NCBI GenBank assembly: GCA_003427395.1
Contig: BFEA01000046.1
Coordinates: 2,954,581-2,978,423 of the forward strand
Reading direction: 5' to 3'
Length of the DNA: 23,843 nucleotides
From: Chara braunii
Taxonomy: Eukaryota; Streptophyta; Charophyceae; Charales; Characeae
Shown: in pieces, positions 1 to 8,910 of the stretch
Position numbering within the stretch: the first letter of the stretch is position 1
How the letters are laid out: every line of letters starts with the position of its first letter
Translations under genes and position numbers: made by a program
The notes under the pieces: model-generated
What the model was told of the DNA's origin: nothing
The model's input: the letters and a program-made list of their open reading frames with translations, nothing else
Database searches by the model: none

Positions 1-419
1 GCCAACCACCTTGCACCTTATTCCTCCATCACCTCCACCACTCATCCACCATATCCGACCACCTTCCACCTTCTTCCTCCACCACCTCCATCACCCGTCC
101 ACCATAGCCGACCACCTTGCACCTTCTTCCTCCGCCACATCCTTCACCCATCCACCATAGCCGACCACCTTCCACCTTCTTCCTCCACCACCTCCACCCG
201 TCCACCATAGCCAACCACCTTCCACTTTCTTCCTCCACCACCTCCTTCACCCGTCCACCATAGTCAACCACCTTCCACCTTCTTCCTCCACCACTTACCT
301 TACCCATCCACCATAGCCAACAACCTTGCACCTTTACCCTCCACCATCTCCTTCACCCATCCACCATAGCCAACCACCTTCCACCTTCTTCCTCCACCAC
401 CTCCATCACCCATCCTCCA
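1..419 (-). repeat. 53-bp minisatellite, inverted array
   Basis: About eight tandem copies of a 53-bp unit built of CCACCTTGCACC, TTCTTCCTCCACCACC and CCGTCCACCATAGCC blocks. It is C/T-rich on this strand and is the reverse complement of the array at 13073-14043. Units differ by point changes (GCCAACC versus GCCGACC, CACCCG versus CACCCA). The array starts before the window and stops at a sharp edge near 419. Because 53 is not a multiple of 3, the long open frame through it is a composition artefact rather than a gene. Confidence 0.93.
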
Positions 420-887
420 ATGCTGTTTCCATCGAATAGTTGGTTCTCATGGCTGGTCCGATAGCCTATCATCAATAAGGCCACCCCTTGTGACCGATCC
501 GGTGGTCGCTTCTTCAATAGCTCTTTTCCAAGGTCGACTCGTCGGCCTACCTCTACTCCTCAACTTCCTCCTTTACAATATCCAATCCTTATGACCATCC
601 CAACGGTCTCATCTAAGTACCCATTTTCCTTTTGCTTTCCTTGAATAAAGTTAGCCTTTCACAGCTCCAGCCTCAAGCTCGTCGATCCTCAAGTCCTTCT
701 AAAGAAACAAGTACTCATACAAAGTAGCACTAACTACCCAGTTCTTAGTCATTTATAGAATAGAAAGTTGTCCCGTTGTGGTCTATTTCTAGGAATTCAA
801 ATGCAAAAATCAACATCACATTTTTGTCTGCCCCAGGTACCCATCCTCCCCTTTTTATGGCTATTCCCGGTTACGTTCATTGTCCCC
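420..887. other. unassigned sequence
   Basis: Mixed-composition sequence between the minisatellite and the acidic ORF. I see no coding pattern, RNA gene or repeat. It lies on the 3' side of the minus-strand ORF at 888-1535 and may be the untranslated end of the same relic, but nothing in the sequence proves it. Confidence 0.4.
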
Positions 888-1535
888 TTATTGCTCAGTC
901 GCCTTGTGTTGGGCCTGCCTTGCCCGAGCATCCACCTCCCTTTGAATCCTCATCTTCGTCCTTTGCAAGTCCAGGAGCGCCCCTTCCGTGAAAAAGGTTG
1001 TTGGTGTTATGTCTTCCCCGCTACTCAACTTTTCTTGTGCTTTCGTTGCCCAATCGTACCGCATGATACTAGTCCACTGGTCAAACAAGTGGTTACAGGT
1101 TGACCCAAACTCTCTTATCCATTTGTCATTCTCGTCCTCTGGATCCTCATCCCTCGCCCGTACTTCTTCTGTTGGCCTCGTGACCTCTTCGGCCTCCTTC
1201 CCACTACTGAGGTCTATGACCTCGTTGGGTTCTTCCTCGTCCGATTTTTGCCTTTTCCCTGGGCTCGTATTCTCCCCCTCACTGCTCTCACTCCCAGAGG
1301 AGAAATATATCCCTTCCCCTTCTCTAAGGGGTGAGGACCCCCTGGTTCCCTGCTTTCTACCTCCCCTTCCCACAACCAAGTTAAAGTCGAACCCCACGTA
1401 AAGTTTTTTCTTCTTGGTGCTTGGCTCCCCTGTTGGTCTTGCCCCTTGTTGCTCGCTGGACCTGTTGATGAAGTTGTTGTCATTCTCGTTCCCGAATTCT
1501 ATTTTTGTCTTTCTTGCTACTTTCTTTGTCCCTGG
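888..1535 (-). CDS. acidic hypothetical ORF downstream of integrase relic
   Basis: This frame is open for 215 codons on the minus strand, from just after a TGA at 1538-1536 to a stop at 888. There is no obvious ATG at its 5' end, so it may be an exon or a 5'-truncated gene. The N-terminal third is basic and polar, including a run of four lysines. The middle is low-complexity Ser/Glu/Asp (SSGSESSEGEN, KSDEEEP, a VIDLSSG segment). The C-terminal third is regular and helix-like (WIREF, HLFDQW, LDLQRTKMRIQREVDARARQ). I do not recognise a domain. It follows the integrase C-terminal module on the same strand, so an extra ORF after pol in a retroelement is possible; an unrelated gene fragment is equally possible. 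The lack of stops in an area otherwise full of them suggests it is younger or was under selection longer. Confidence 0.4.
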   Translation of the reverse strand, partial: PGTKKVARKTKIEFGNENDNNFINRSSEQQGARPTGEPSTKKKKLYVGFDFNLVVGRGGRKQGTRGSSPLREGEGIYFSSGSESSEGENTSPGKRQKSDEEEPNEVIDLSSGKEAEEVTRPTEEVRARDEDPEDENDKWIREFGSTCNHLFDQWTSIMRYDWATKAQEKLSSGEDITPTTFFTEGALLDLQRTKMRIQREVDARARQAQHKATEQ

Positions 1536-1931
1536 TCATGTGCATACATAACAAAAATACAGCAGCCCCCATACACACACATTCCCTCTCATTTCTCATT
1601 GCGAATTTGCAAGCTTACTCCCCAGAACACTCGCTCATCCCCATATGATTGGTAGGCCCTTTCGGCGTGATAGCATAAGCGGACAGTCTCATTATCCCGC
1701 AAAACTATGATACATTGTCCCAGCACATAGATACCCCATATAGGCACTCCCACCATTACCCCACAAAAACTATGATACATTGTCGCAGGGCTCCCGACCC
1801 TATCTGTGTTCAACCCAAGCAGCCACCCCATGCTTTTAAAAAAGGAAGAAGACACAAAACAAACAACTTTTGCAGTCATGATCACTTCTGCAGTGGGACG
1901 GTACAGGATTACGGTCCAACTGCCCGCATTT
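1536..1931. other. unassigned spacer
   Basis: Sequence between the acidic ORF and the stop codon of the integrase module. No motif, repeat or credible reading frame was recognised. It contains two near copies of a 'CCC(G/A)CAAAA-CTATGATACATTGTC' phrase around 1697-1720 and 1761-1785, a short local duplication. Confidence 0.4.
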
Positions 1932-2347
1932 TCAAGTTGTCAATTGCCCTGCTTCCTTATCCTGAGCTTCTTGCAACCATTGCTCCACCAGGTCCGGACT
2001 CAGAAACCTGACCAACCTCTGTCCCGGGAATGACCCTTTTAGCCCTGTACCATCAAGATCCTTGAGCTCAAAAGTATTCAGCCCCACCCGCTTAGCGACC
2101 CGGTAGGGGCCTTTGAACCTTCTTCCCAGCTGTTCAGACCACGTGCTTTCAAGAGCCGAGTTCCTAACTAGTACCATTTCCCCCACCTGGAGTGGCTCCT
2201 TCCAGATGTTATTGACCTGGTCTCACCTTGCTTTGTCCCTCATTCGGTTATCCATCACATGCTTAACAACATCCTCCAAGGCGTCCTCATTTCTAAGGAC
2301 CTGTTGGCATCGTGCGGCTATTAGTTCCTCCGTAGACATGTGCGGAG
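1932..2347 (-). pseudogene. Ty3/gypsy integrase C-terminal module (GPY/F type), broken
   Basis: Minus-strand relic of the end of a retrotransposon integrase. The visible order matches Ty3/gypsy integrases: a helical stretch with TEELIAAR and NRMRDKAR, then LQVGEMVLVRN, then the GPY/F signature in FKGPYRV, then FELKDLDGT and a terminal LVRF. In the family this module follows the DDE catalytic core and helps bind target chromatin or DNA; here it is only the last ~135 codons. One in-frame TGA lies at 2225-2223 between DKAR and DQV. The upstream side is interrupted by the 38-bp repeat at 2348-2484, whose length also changes frame. No catalytic D,D-35-E core was found in readable form upstream. 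Family assignment is firm; activity is excluded by the breaks. Confidence 0.82.
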
Positions 2348-2484
2348 GGTCATTCTTATCCATTTCCATCGGACAGCCTGGTTAGGGCCGTCCTTATCCA
2401 TTTCAATCGGACAGCCTGGTTAGGGTCATCCTTATCCATTTCCATTGGACAGCCTCGTTAGGGTCATCCTTATCCATTTCCAAT
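2348..2484. repeat. 38-bp tandem repeat, 3.6 copies
   Basis: Three full units start at 2371, 2409 and 2447 (GGACAGCCTGGTTAGGG...), preceded by a partial unit at 2348-2370. Units differ by only a few bases. The repeat lies inside the former integrase reading frame: in the minus strand each unit re-encodes the EMDK phrase that precedes the C-terminal module. As 38 is not a multiple of 3, each added unit shifts frame. Confidence 0.92.
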
Positions 2485-4148
2485 ATTAGCGCCCGAGGGG
2501 GTGGGCCTCGAGGACATGGATCCTATCTCTGTCTCGGAGGTTAGAAGGTGGACATCTTTAATGTTTTAGGCGTGCGTTTTTCGTTTGTCCTTTTCCAATA
2601 CTCTTTTATCATCCATACATCCACCCGACTTAGCGTCTAATGCTCGAGTTGAGGTTTGCAGCCCCAAGCAGCATTAGCCCGCCCGGCCGTTCAACCATTG
2701 TGGAGAGTGCTTGCTCAATCAATGTTCCTTCTCTCTTTCCGTCTTCTCACACTTCTCATTGCTTGTGGACTTTGTCTGCAACTAGTTGGATTAAGCTCCT
2801 AGCGAAAGGGTGTTTTTCACGCCCCTTAGCCCATAGGTTCCCTAATCTCTCTTATACTTAGATGACGTTTACTGCCTGACTTTGCTCAACAAGCCAAATG
2901 CATAGCCTCTTTTCCAAAATACGATCTTTGTTTTTTCCGTGATCCATAATACAACCGCCCCGGTTAATCCTATACCAATATTTCTTGTCAACCCTTGCCT
3001 TGCAGAAAACCTTCCACGGTAGCTTGTCAACAAAAGGTGGATCGAAAACTTGCTCGTCCGTGCCAAATCTCGACTAGTCCCTGCCCCATTCATTTTTAAC
3101 AACCTGATTCCCACTAGCCAAGCCCTACCACTGATGTTCCTAACAGAGATTTGTCAAACTCATATCATGCTTACTCTCTTTTGTTGCCATCAGTCTTTAT
3201 CTCAATGTCTCAGCCAGTACTTGAATATCTCAGAATAACTTGCGTGGGAGGTAGCATCTAGAGATCAACATCAGCATGTCTTGCCCCTGTCAACCTTTGC
3301 ATGATCCAGACCACACCCCAAAGGCGACCGAGATGACCAGTTCACCATCTTCTATCCACATACAACCTGCATACACAAATTTCTCTTGTCGTGGCTTAAT
3401 TTTCCTTCTTGGTCCCTTGTCCCCTAGCCTCTTCAAGTTCCATCAATTGCAGGGGGCATATCCCAACCTAACTTATAAGCAAGAACATCTATCCTTTCCT
3501 TCGTGCTGGCATCTTCAAGTGTTCGATCATTGTGGAAAGTCGGCATTGTGACCGACTTGCCCCTCCTAATGTCTCTTCCGACCCTAATGGCCCAGGTGTT
3601 ACATTAACCCATTGATAAAACCACTGACTGCATAATTGTTCGAAATCTTTATGCCTCTTTGCAATGTTTGCTTACAGTTATCAACCTAAGGTCCCCCTTC
3701 CCCCTTCCAACTTGGCTACCTCCTCTGCCTTTCTCTCGCAATGGGTATTGACTGCTTGGAGATGATCTCCCCAAACGCTTTCGCTTTTCCGTTTTCTCGT
3801 CCTCGACCATCCTCACCCTCTCAACCCTGTGATCTCATGTCGCATTTCTCCCCTTGGTCCCCTTCTTATGGTTTTCCTCCTTCTTGCTGATAAGGTATCG
3901 TCATGTTCCTTCTTGCCTTCCACTTTCTTTCCCTAGACCCATTCCCTTTTCTTGCACCATCGTCCTCAGACCAAATGTTTTCTCCCTTTACCCTTTTCAA
4001 GTGGCGGTCTCATCCTGTCCAGAACTTCTCTTCGCCTTCCGGTTACGTCTGGCTCAGAGTCATGACCCATAACCAAACTCGTTACTTGTTAAGTTGTCTA
4101 GTTGCTCATATCGTGCCTTCCCTCCTTCAAGCGGACGTTCGTCCGATG
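2485..4148 (-). other. eroded region between gag and integrase relics
   Basis: On the minus strand this is where protease, reverse transcriptase, RNase H and the integrase core would lie if the gag (4149-5783) and integrase (1932-2347) relics belong to one element. At about 1.7 kb it is too short for a full pol. Short open stretches exist (for example 3114-2869, with a Trp/Lys-rich segment near 3025-2960, and one around 3560-3430), but I could not find a retropepsin active site, a YxDD box or RNase H acidic residues. Either most of pol is deleted or two elements have been joined. Confidence 0.35.
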
Positions 4149-5054
4149 TCAGTCCATGGGGGTCCTCAACAAGGGCTCGCCTACTTCCTCCTTCTCTATT
4201 ATCGAAAAGCCCAGGTTGTTTAATGTCGCTACAAGGCGTCTCATCCCCCCATGTGAATTCCAGTCAATCGCTTCCCCGTTAGGACCCAGGATCTGACCCC
4301 TGAGGGTCCTATGGCACCGCTTTCTTATGATGTCAAGGCTAAGTTTTGGACAAAGTCTAGCGAAGTGTCCCATCATTGTACAATATCGACATGATTCCTG
4401 AGAAGGATCCATTCGACCAGTCCGGCGTTCTTGTCTTGGAGCGAGAGCTTCTTGGGGTGCCAAGGCAGTTCGAGATACCCAGGTTTGCACCACCCGGGGG
4501 GTATCTTCTATCCTTCCTCTCTGGTTGTCTGCCTCTTCGCCTTGATCATGCAACTCCTTCGACCCCCTTCTCACTCTGTACCAAGTTGTTTCTAGGACCT
4601 CAGACCTTTCGTAGTTTCGTTGGCGATTCTCTGTCCCGACACCCCTTTCTTGGTCGAGATAGATTGTCAGTTTCTCCCTTAGGTCCCATAGGTCACTATA
4701 GTCTTCGTTTGACAAGGATTGTCCCCCTGTCTGCTGACTCATTCCACAGTCTGCTCCAGGCTCCCTTATTTCCTTCGCGGTTCCTACCTCGGAGGGTCGC
4801 ACGCCCCCTTTTTTTCCGGCGTTTCCGCCCTTTCCCCAACGACCGGGTTTCGCAATCATGCGCTCTCGTTGCGTCTCACCCCGTAGTTCATCTTCTCGTA
4901 ACTCGTTGTCCTCCTCGATGTCCATTATCATTTGTGCGATAACTCCAACCTTGTAATCAGCTACTACCTGCTCCACTTCCTTAAGCCTTCGTAGGGTGTC
5001 TGCTACCTTCCTTTTCTTTGCCAAGCCTATCTCCGAAGTTTGCGACTCTTCCAT
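4149..5054 (-). pseudogene. retrotransposon gag, nucleocapsid part with CCHC zinc knuckle
   Basis: An open stretch of 301 codons on the minus strand. The N-terminal part is charged and coiled-coil-like (LAKKRK, LRRLKEVEQVV, EEDNELREDELRGE). Residues 222-235 (bases 4391-4350) form a perfect C-x2-C-x4-H-x4-C zinc knuckle, CRYCTMMGHFARLC, followed by CPKL. Shortly after comes a conserved phrase IDWNSHGGMR at about 263-272, which has a counterpart in the plus-strand element. In Gag proteins such knuckles bind element RNA during packaging. The first ATG is probably internal: the frame upstream continues to gag-like charged sequence with stops and frameshifts up to 5783. The frame ends at 4149 and no readable protease follows. 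The gag identity is firm; assignment to the Ty3/gypsy lineage rests on the shared motif and on the nearby integrase module. Confidence 0.85.
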
Positions 5055-5405
5055 ATTACCAACTACGCCCGTCCTTCCTCTTTCAGATTCTGGGGACCGT
5101 TTCTCTCAATGGGTCCCTTTCCCCAAAATCCCCCTCTCATCGTCTTCGATCCCCTCGTCGTTGAACCGTCGGTTGGCATTTATGCTACCGTCTTGTTCCC
5201 CCAAATTATGACCATCTATGTTGCGTATCCAGTCACATTTATTTCTCTGGCCCCTCCGGTTACTTGCGACATCCATAATGTATCCGACCTGCATGCCATA
5301 CAATCGAAGGAAGGAGAACTTGCTTTAGACTTTACCCCTCATAGTTCTCCTATTCCTATCAGCTCCAGAAATATTTCGCGTCTTCAAATCAGCTTAATCC
5401 TTTTC
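5055..5405 (-). pseudogene. interrupted middle part of gag relic
   Basis: Between the two longer gag pieces the minus strand keeps short open stretches in changing frames, the longest being 5303-5106 (65 codons, Asn/Gly/Asp/Arg-rich, containing CDWIRNIDG). Several stops and at least two frame changes separate them. I read this as the middle of the same gag, from position and charge composition; there is no domain to anchor it. Confidence 0.4.
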
Positions 5406-5783
5406 TCATTGGTGGTGTCCTCCTGCTTCCTCGTTCATCCTCTCCTCCAGGAGCTTTGCTTTATTTTTTGCGGTTCGCTTTCCTATCTCTGTCAACTTAC
5501 ACCGTGCGTCCCAGACTGTTACTTTCTTGAATGCGGCCTCGTCCGAATTTCGTAATCTCGTCCTTTCCTTGTCCTTACCTTCCTGGTTTCCATGCGACCC
5601 ACGTTTACTTCCCCCCGCTTTTTCTGAACTTTCCCCCGTCGAGAAGTTCTTCCCGTCGTCCTTGGTTCCCTTTGGGTTTGCCGATTCTCGATCCCTTATG
5701 GATCCTTCGTTTTGCTCTATGTTTCTTTCTGCGTCCTGACTTTCCTTGCTCCGCAAGCTTCCGGCTTGTTCTTCTGTCGCCAT
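5406..5783 (-). pseudogene. N-terminal gag-like ORF, charged
   Basis: This 125-codon minus-strand ORF begins with an ATG in a favourable context (AAAAGGATGGCG). The first ~80 residues are hydrophilic and low-complexity, rich in Glu, Lys, Ser and Gly. The last ~45 turn into an amphipathic, coiled-coil-like segment (VWDARCKLTEIGKRTAKNKAKLLEERM). It ends at a stop, after which the sequence continues in the same style with breaks, so it is probably the start of the gag whose zinc-knuckle end lies at 4149-5054. No conserved capsid motif was recognised. The upstream flank on this strand is an A-rich tract (T-rich on the plus strand, 5805-5828), so a different, host-derived ORF is possible. Confidence 0.5.
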
Positions 5784-6275
5784 CCTTTTCTAGCCTGCAC
5801 ATGATTTTTTTTTTATTTTTTTTTTTTTCGGAAACGACCGGTTGCTCACTACTTTCCATGTCCCCAACCCCTAGGATCCTTCTCACCCTTGTTGTTTCCT
5901 CATTCCCTGTTTTATATATATATATATATTTATGACGACTCGTCCTTCCTTTCCCAACCCGTGGAGCACCGCCTTTCCTTTCCTGCTAAGGGTCCTGCTT
6001 TCCAATGGTCCGACGTTTTGTCGCTGCCGTGGCCTGCTCCAGTGTGGTAACCATGGTAGGTGGGTTTTCTTATAAAAGTGGCCTTCACACCTTCCCGGCT
6101 TTTAGATACCTCTGGCATCCTTAGCGGCAGTGGTCATCCTGGTCCTTCCCTGGCCTTCCCTTGGTCAGGATAGGACTCCGACCGTTTCCTTAGCAGGCGG
6201 CTATTCCCGCTTTTCGTTATTATTATTATCTTTATAGCTAGTTTCTTCCTTTGCCAACTTTCCTGATGCTTCTCC
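5784..6275. other. spacer with poly(T) and (TA)n tracts
   Basis: This spacer lies between the gag relic and the last unit of the four-gene array. It holds a T-rich tract (5805-5828, one interrupting A) and a short (TA)n run (5913-5929). No protein-like reading was recognised. The T-tract is an A-tract on the coding strand of both neighbours. Confidence 0.5.
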
Positions 6276-7060
6276 TTACACTGGTACCTCAGGCCTACCC
6301 TGTTCGTCGGGTTCTTCGAACAGGTTGGCCACTCCTGCAAGGTAGTTTTCTCCCATTTCTATTTTCCTAATAATTATTGGTTCATACTCCTCAACGCCAA
6401 GCGTGGTAACCTGAATATCAGGATTTCGATGAGTTCGAGTAGTTCACGAGCCTGGTTTCCCCAAAACGGCCCGTGCCTAACTGACACATCGTAAAACATT
6501 CCCATCGCCTGTGAGCGAAAGTAGTGGGTCCAGACTAAGGTCGAGTCCACCAGGTCTCTTGCCCTCGAGAGGCTGTCGAATACCAGGTCTATCATGAAAT
6601 GAGGCACTCGACACCGCAATCCCGTCATCGGGGCCCTAAACTCTCGCCATCCTCCTACCTCCACCCGGGTTCTCAGTCCCACGTTCCTTCTCCCTCGCAC
6701 CTCCTGGCCTATCCGGTTCACTATCCTAATAGCCCTTTGGAAGATCGGTAGCAGCCCATCCCCTAGTGCCAACTCCGTTCCTAGCATGTGTCATCCAATC
6801 TCCGACAGGTATACGGTTCCTGTCACCTTCAGGTCGGTATACAGGTCGTCCCCCGGCCCCCTATTGAACCTCATACCACTCCACAAACATTCTACCATTA
6901 TAAACGTCTGGTCCCTTCCCAAGGTCACAGCTCTCCATTCGGTGTCAATCCCTCGGACCATTTAGCTTGCCGGGAGCGATACCTCCCATCCGTCTCCACT
7001 TTCCGTGGATGGCCGACGGTGCGTGGGTCGTCACGACATTCGGGCGTGTCTCATCGCCAT
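6276..7060 (-). pseudogene. tandem paralogue unit D (most decayed), unknown family
   Basis: Last of four head-to-tail copies. The ATG at 7060 lies in ACAATGGCG, a strong plant-type start context. Collinear with the other units are GWEVSLP, then FIMVECLW, VYLSE, LALGDGLLPIFQRA, GGWREFRAP, VPHFMID, HGPF and a C-terminal IIIRKIEMGENYLAGVANLFEEP. Breaks: TGA at 7033-7031, TAA at 6964-6962, TGA at 6793-6791, and a frameshift near 6400-6415 after which the C-terminal block continues in another frame to a TAA at 6278-6276. Total length is about 261 codons, like its neighbours. I do not recognise the family; no catalytic motif, signal peptide or membrane segment is visible. A 146-bp gap separates its start from the end of unit C. 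Confidence 0.72.
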
Positions 7061-7205
7061 TGTTGATTAGCATTCCCCTGCACAGTTTAAACAGCAAGCG
7101 AGCTTTACTTATTTCATCCGTCCTTCGACCCTCACCTCGGCAACTCCCCGGTCCTTAAATCGATATCCTTTCCCTTTTTTATTCCCCTCTCTTTTCTTGT
7201 CTTTT

Positions 7206-7978
7206 TTATTGGCCCGTCCCTACTTCCGTCGGCTCATACAGGCGGTACATGTCATCTACGTAAGTCATTCCCCAGCTTATCTCTCGTTGAACAACGCCCC
7301 ATAGAACCTCGTCGCTAACAATCGGAGCTCTAGGCCTGGTGGTAAATACGACGCGCAAGATTCGCAGTACCTCATACCTCTGTTCATCGCTGAACGGTCC
7401 CATTTCCAAGAAGGCCCGGTAATATTCCCGGTGGACCATCGCTTCCTCAAACGTCAAGTAGGCGAGGTCGGCCACTGCCCGCCTGACAAGCTCCATCCCG
7501 CCTAGCTGTTCTAGTAAGAAGGGCGACAACCTCATCCGGGCGTTCTCACAAGGCAGGCTGAATCTCCCAGCCATGGCTACCCTAAGGTTTGCTGTTACAT
7601 CATCGAACTCCGGGTCAGCGAACTCGAACCCCGCCTGCCACACTAGCTGTCATGCTCCCTCGAACATACTTAACGGATCTTCCCCTGGTGCCAATAAGAC
7701 TCCGAACGCCCGCCATCTATCCTCGGACACATACAACCAACCTTCTGCACACACATGTCCCCGTGGGTCCGGGTTCCATTCGCCATTTCCTCCGTGCGCC
7801 ATTCAACCCTGGTCACCAGGTAAACCGTGTTTTCCATGAGTTCAATCCCGACCGAGTCCACCACCGGGTGCCAGCCCTCGCTCGTGGCAGGCAGGCTGAT
7901 TTCTACTCCGCCAGTTACTTCCCTTGGCGGCTCGATGCCCAACGGGCGGTCCTCAAGGAACGTTCTCCTCCGAGCCAT
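7206..7978 (-). pseudogene. tandem paralogue unit C, unknown family
   Basis: Third copy of the array. The likely start is the ATG at 7978 (MARRRTFLEDRPLG); an earlier ATG at 8047 adds residues without counterparts in other units. Blocks in order: GGVEISLP, VGIEL then VYLVTRVEW, GWLYVSEDRW, LLAPGEDPL, LSPFLLE, an EYYRAFLEMGPF block, EVLRIL, and VVQREISWGMTYVDDMYRLYEP near the end. A frameshift lies near 7750-7762, in a short TG run, where the reading passes from GTRTHG to GWLYVS in another frame. A TGA follows at 7652-7650. Outside these breaks the copy is clean, and it has the family's usual length of about 257 codons. At the position where units B and D carry TGA this copy has TGG (Trp). Function unknown. 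Confidence 0.75.
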
Positions 7979-8101
7979 CGCGCGCTCGTCTTCGGTTTTC
8001 TTTACTCCGCAATCTGCAATGAACCCTACAATGGCCAGACATCCCATCCCCTTATCTTAGTAATTTTCCACACTCGACTGGCCCTGCAGTTTTCCCTGCT
8101 C

Positions 8102-8860
8102 CTAGTCGAACCAAAGTACTTCGAATAGTTTGAACACATCATCTACATAGCAAGGCGTGACGGCTACTTCGCGGCAAATTATAGCTTCTCTAATCTCTGG
8201 GGCCACCTCTAGCCTATCGTTCCTGTCTATATCCAAAATGATGAGGACCTCCCAGGCTCTGTCGTCGTGGAAGGACCCAAATTTCAGCGATGTTTTATAG
8301 AACTCTTCCGTCAGCCATGCGCAATTTACATGTATCCGCTCCATAGTGCTGGCCACTTCCGTGAGATGATAAAAACCCCCAAACCAGTCTGCCACGAACT
8401 CGGGTACCCAAGTCTTGGTTCGTAGACAGGGAGGCCTAAACTCCTTCCACCCTCCCATCACGACCTTACTACGGACCACATCCCACCCTTTATTGGCAAA
8501 CTTCTCACCTGCCTGTCGAGCCCTTGCCTCAGCGTCCCCTAGGAGCCACATCGGGTTCTGCCCCGCCGCGAGCGTCATACAAAACAAGTGTCACCCCTGC
8601 TCGGAGAGGACGATCACCCCGACCGATTCCACCCTTCCATCCGCGATCTCCTCCCATCCTTCCTCTTCCCTTAGCGGGTTCCAGACACGTTTTATCCATA
8701 GGTATGACAGTTCTGGTACAAGTTCAAGTCCTACCCAGTCACACGTGGTCCCTTTCCACTCTCTATCCGTTGGTATGGACATTTTTATTCCCCCTTTGAC
8801 TCGTCTTGGCTCCCATCCTTTGAACGTGCAGTCCCTTACCTGGAGATCTTGGGCCATCAT
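8102..8860 (-). pseudogene. tandem paralogue unit B, one in-frame TGA
   Basis: Second copy, 253 codons from the ATG at 8860 to the stop at 8102. It stays in one frame throughout and is broken only by a TGA at 8593-8591, directly after VLSEQG. Blocks: GGIKMSIP, VGLEL, YLWIKRVW, VIVLSE, LAAGQNPMWLL, GGWKEFRPP, VPEFVADWF, LKFGSF, EVLIIL and IICREVAVTPCYVDDVFKLFE at the C terminus. The downstream half alone (8587-8102, 161 residues) could be read as a separate ORF, but alignment with the other units shows it is the second half of one protein. With a single stop, recent inactivation, stop readthrough or a sequencing error are all possible. Family and function are not recognised. Confidence 0.78.
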
Positions 8861-8910
8861 TCCCTACCTGCACACAGCCGACCACCCATTTCCCCGGGTA
8901 AGTCCCCCCC

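Noticed and set aside
29-331. Gly/Trp/Val-rich 100-codon frame
   Set aside because: It is a translation of the 53-bp minisatellite; the unit length is not a multiple of three and similar frames appear in the inverted array.
2371-2484. GTTAGGG words suggesting telomeric repeat
   Set aside because: They occur once per 38-bp unit and not as tandem hexamers or heptamers; the same holds for GGTTAGGGTTA near 20596.
4376-4942. 188-codon plus-strand frame
   Set aside because: It is the antisense shadow of the gag nucleocapsid region, which carries the zinc knuckle on the minus strand.
7589-8128. 179-codon plus-strand frame
   Set aside because: It is antisense to units C and B of the tandem array; its translation is Pro/His/Arg-rich and not shared with the antisense of other units.
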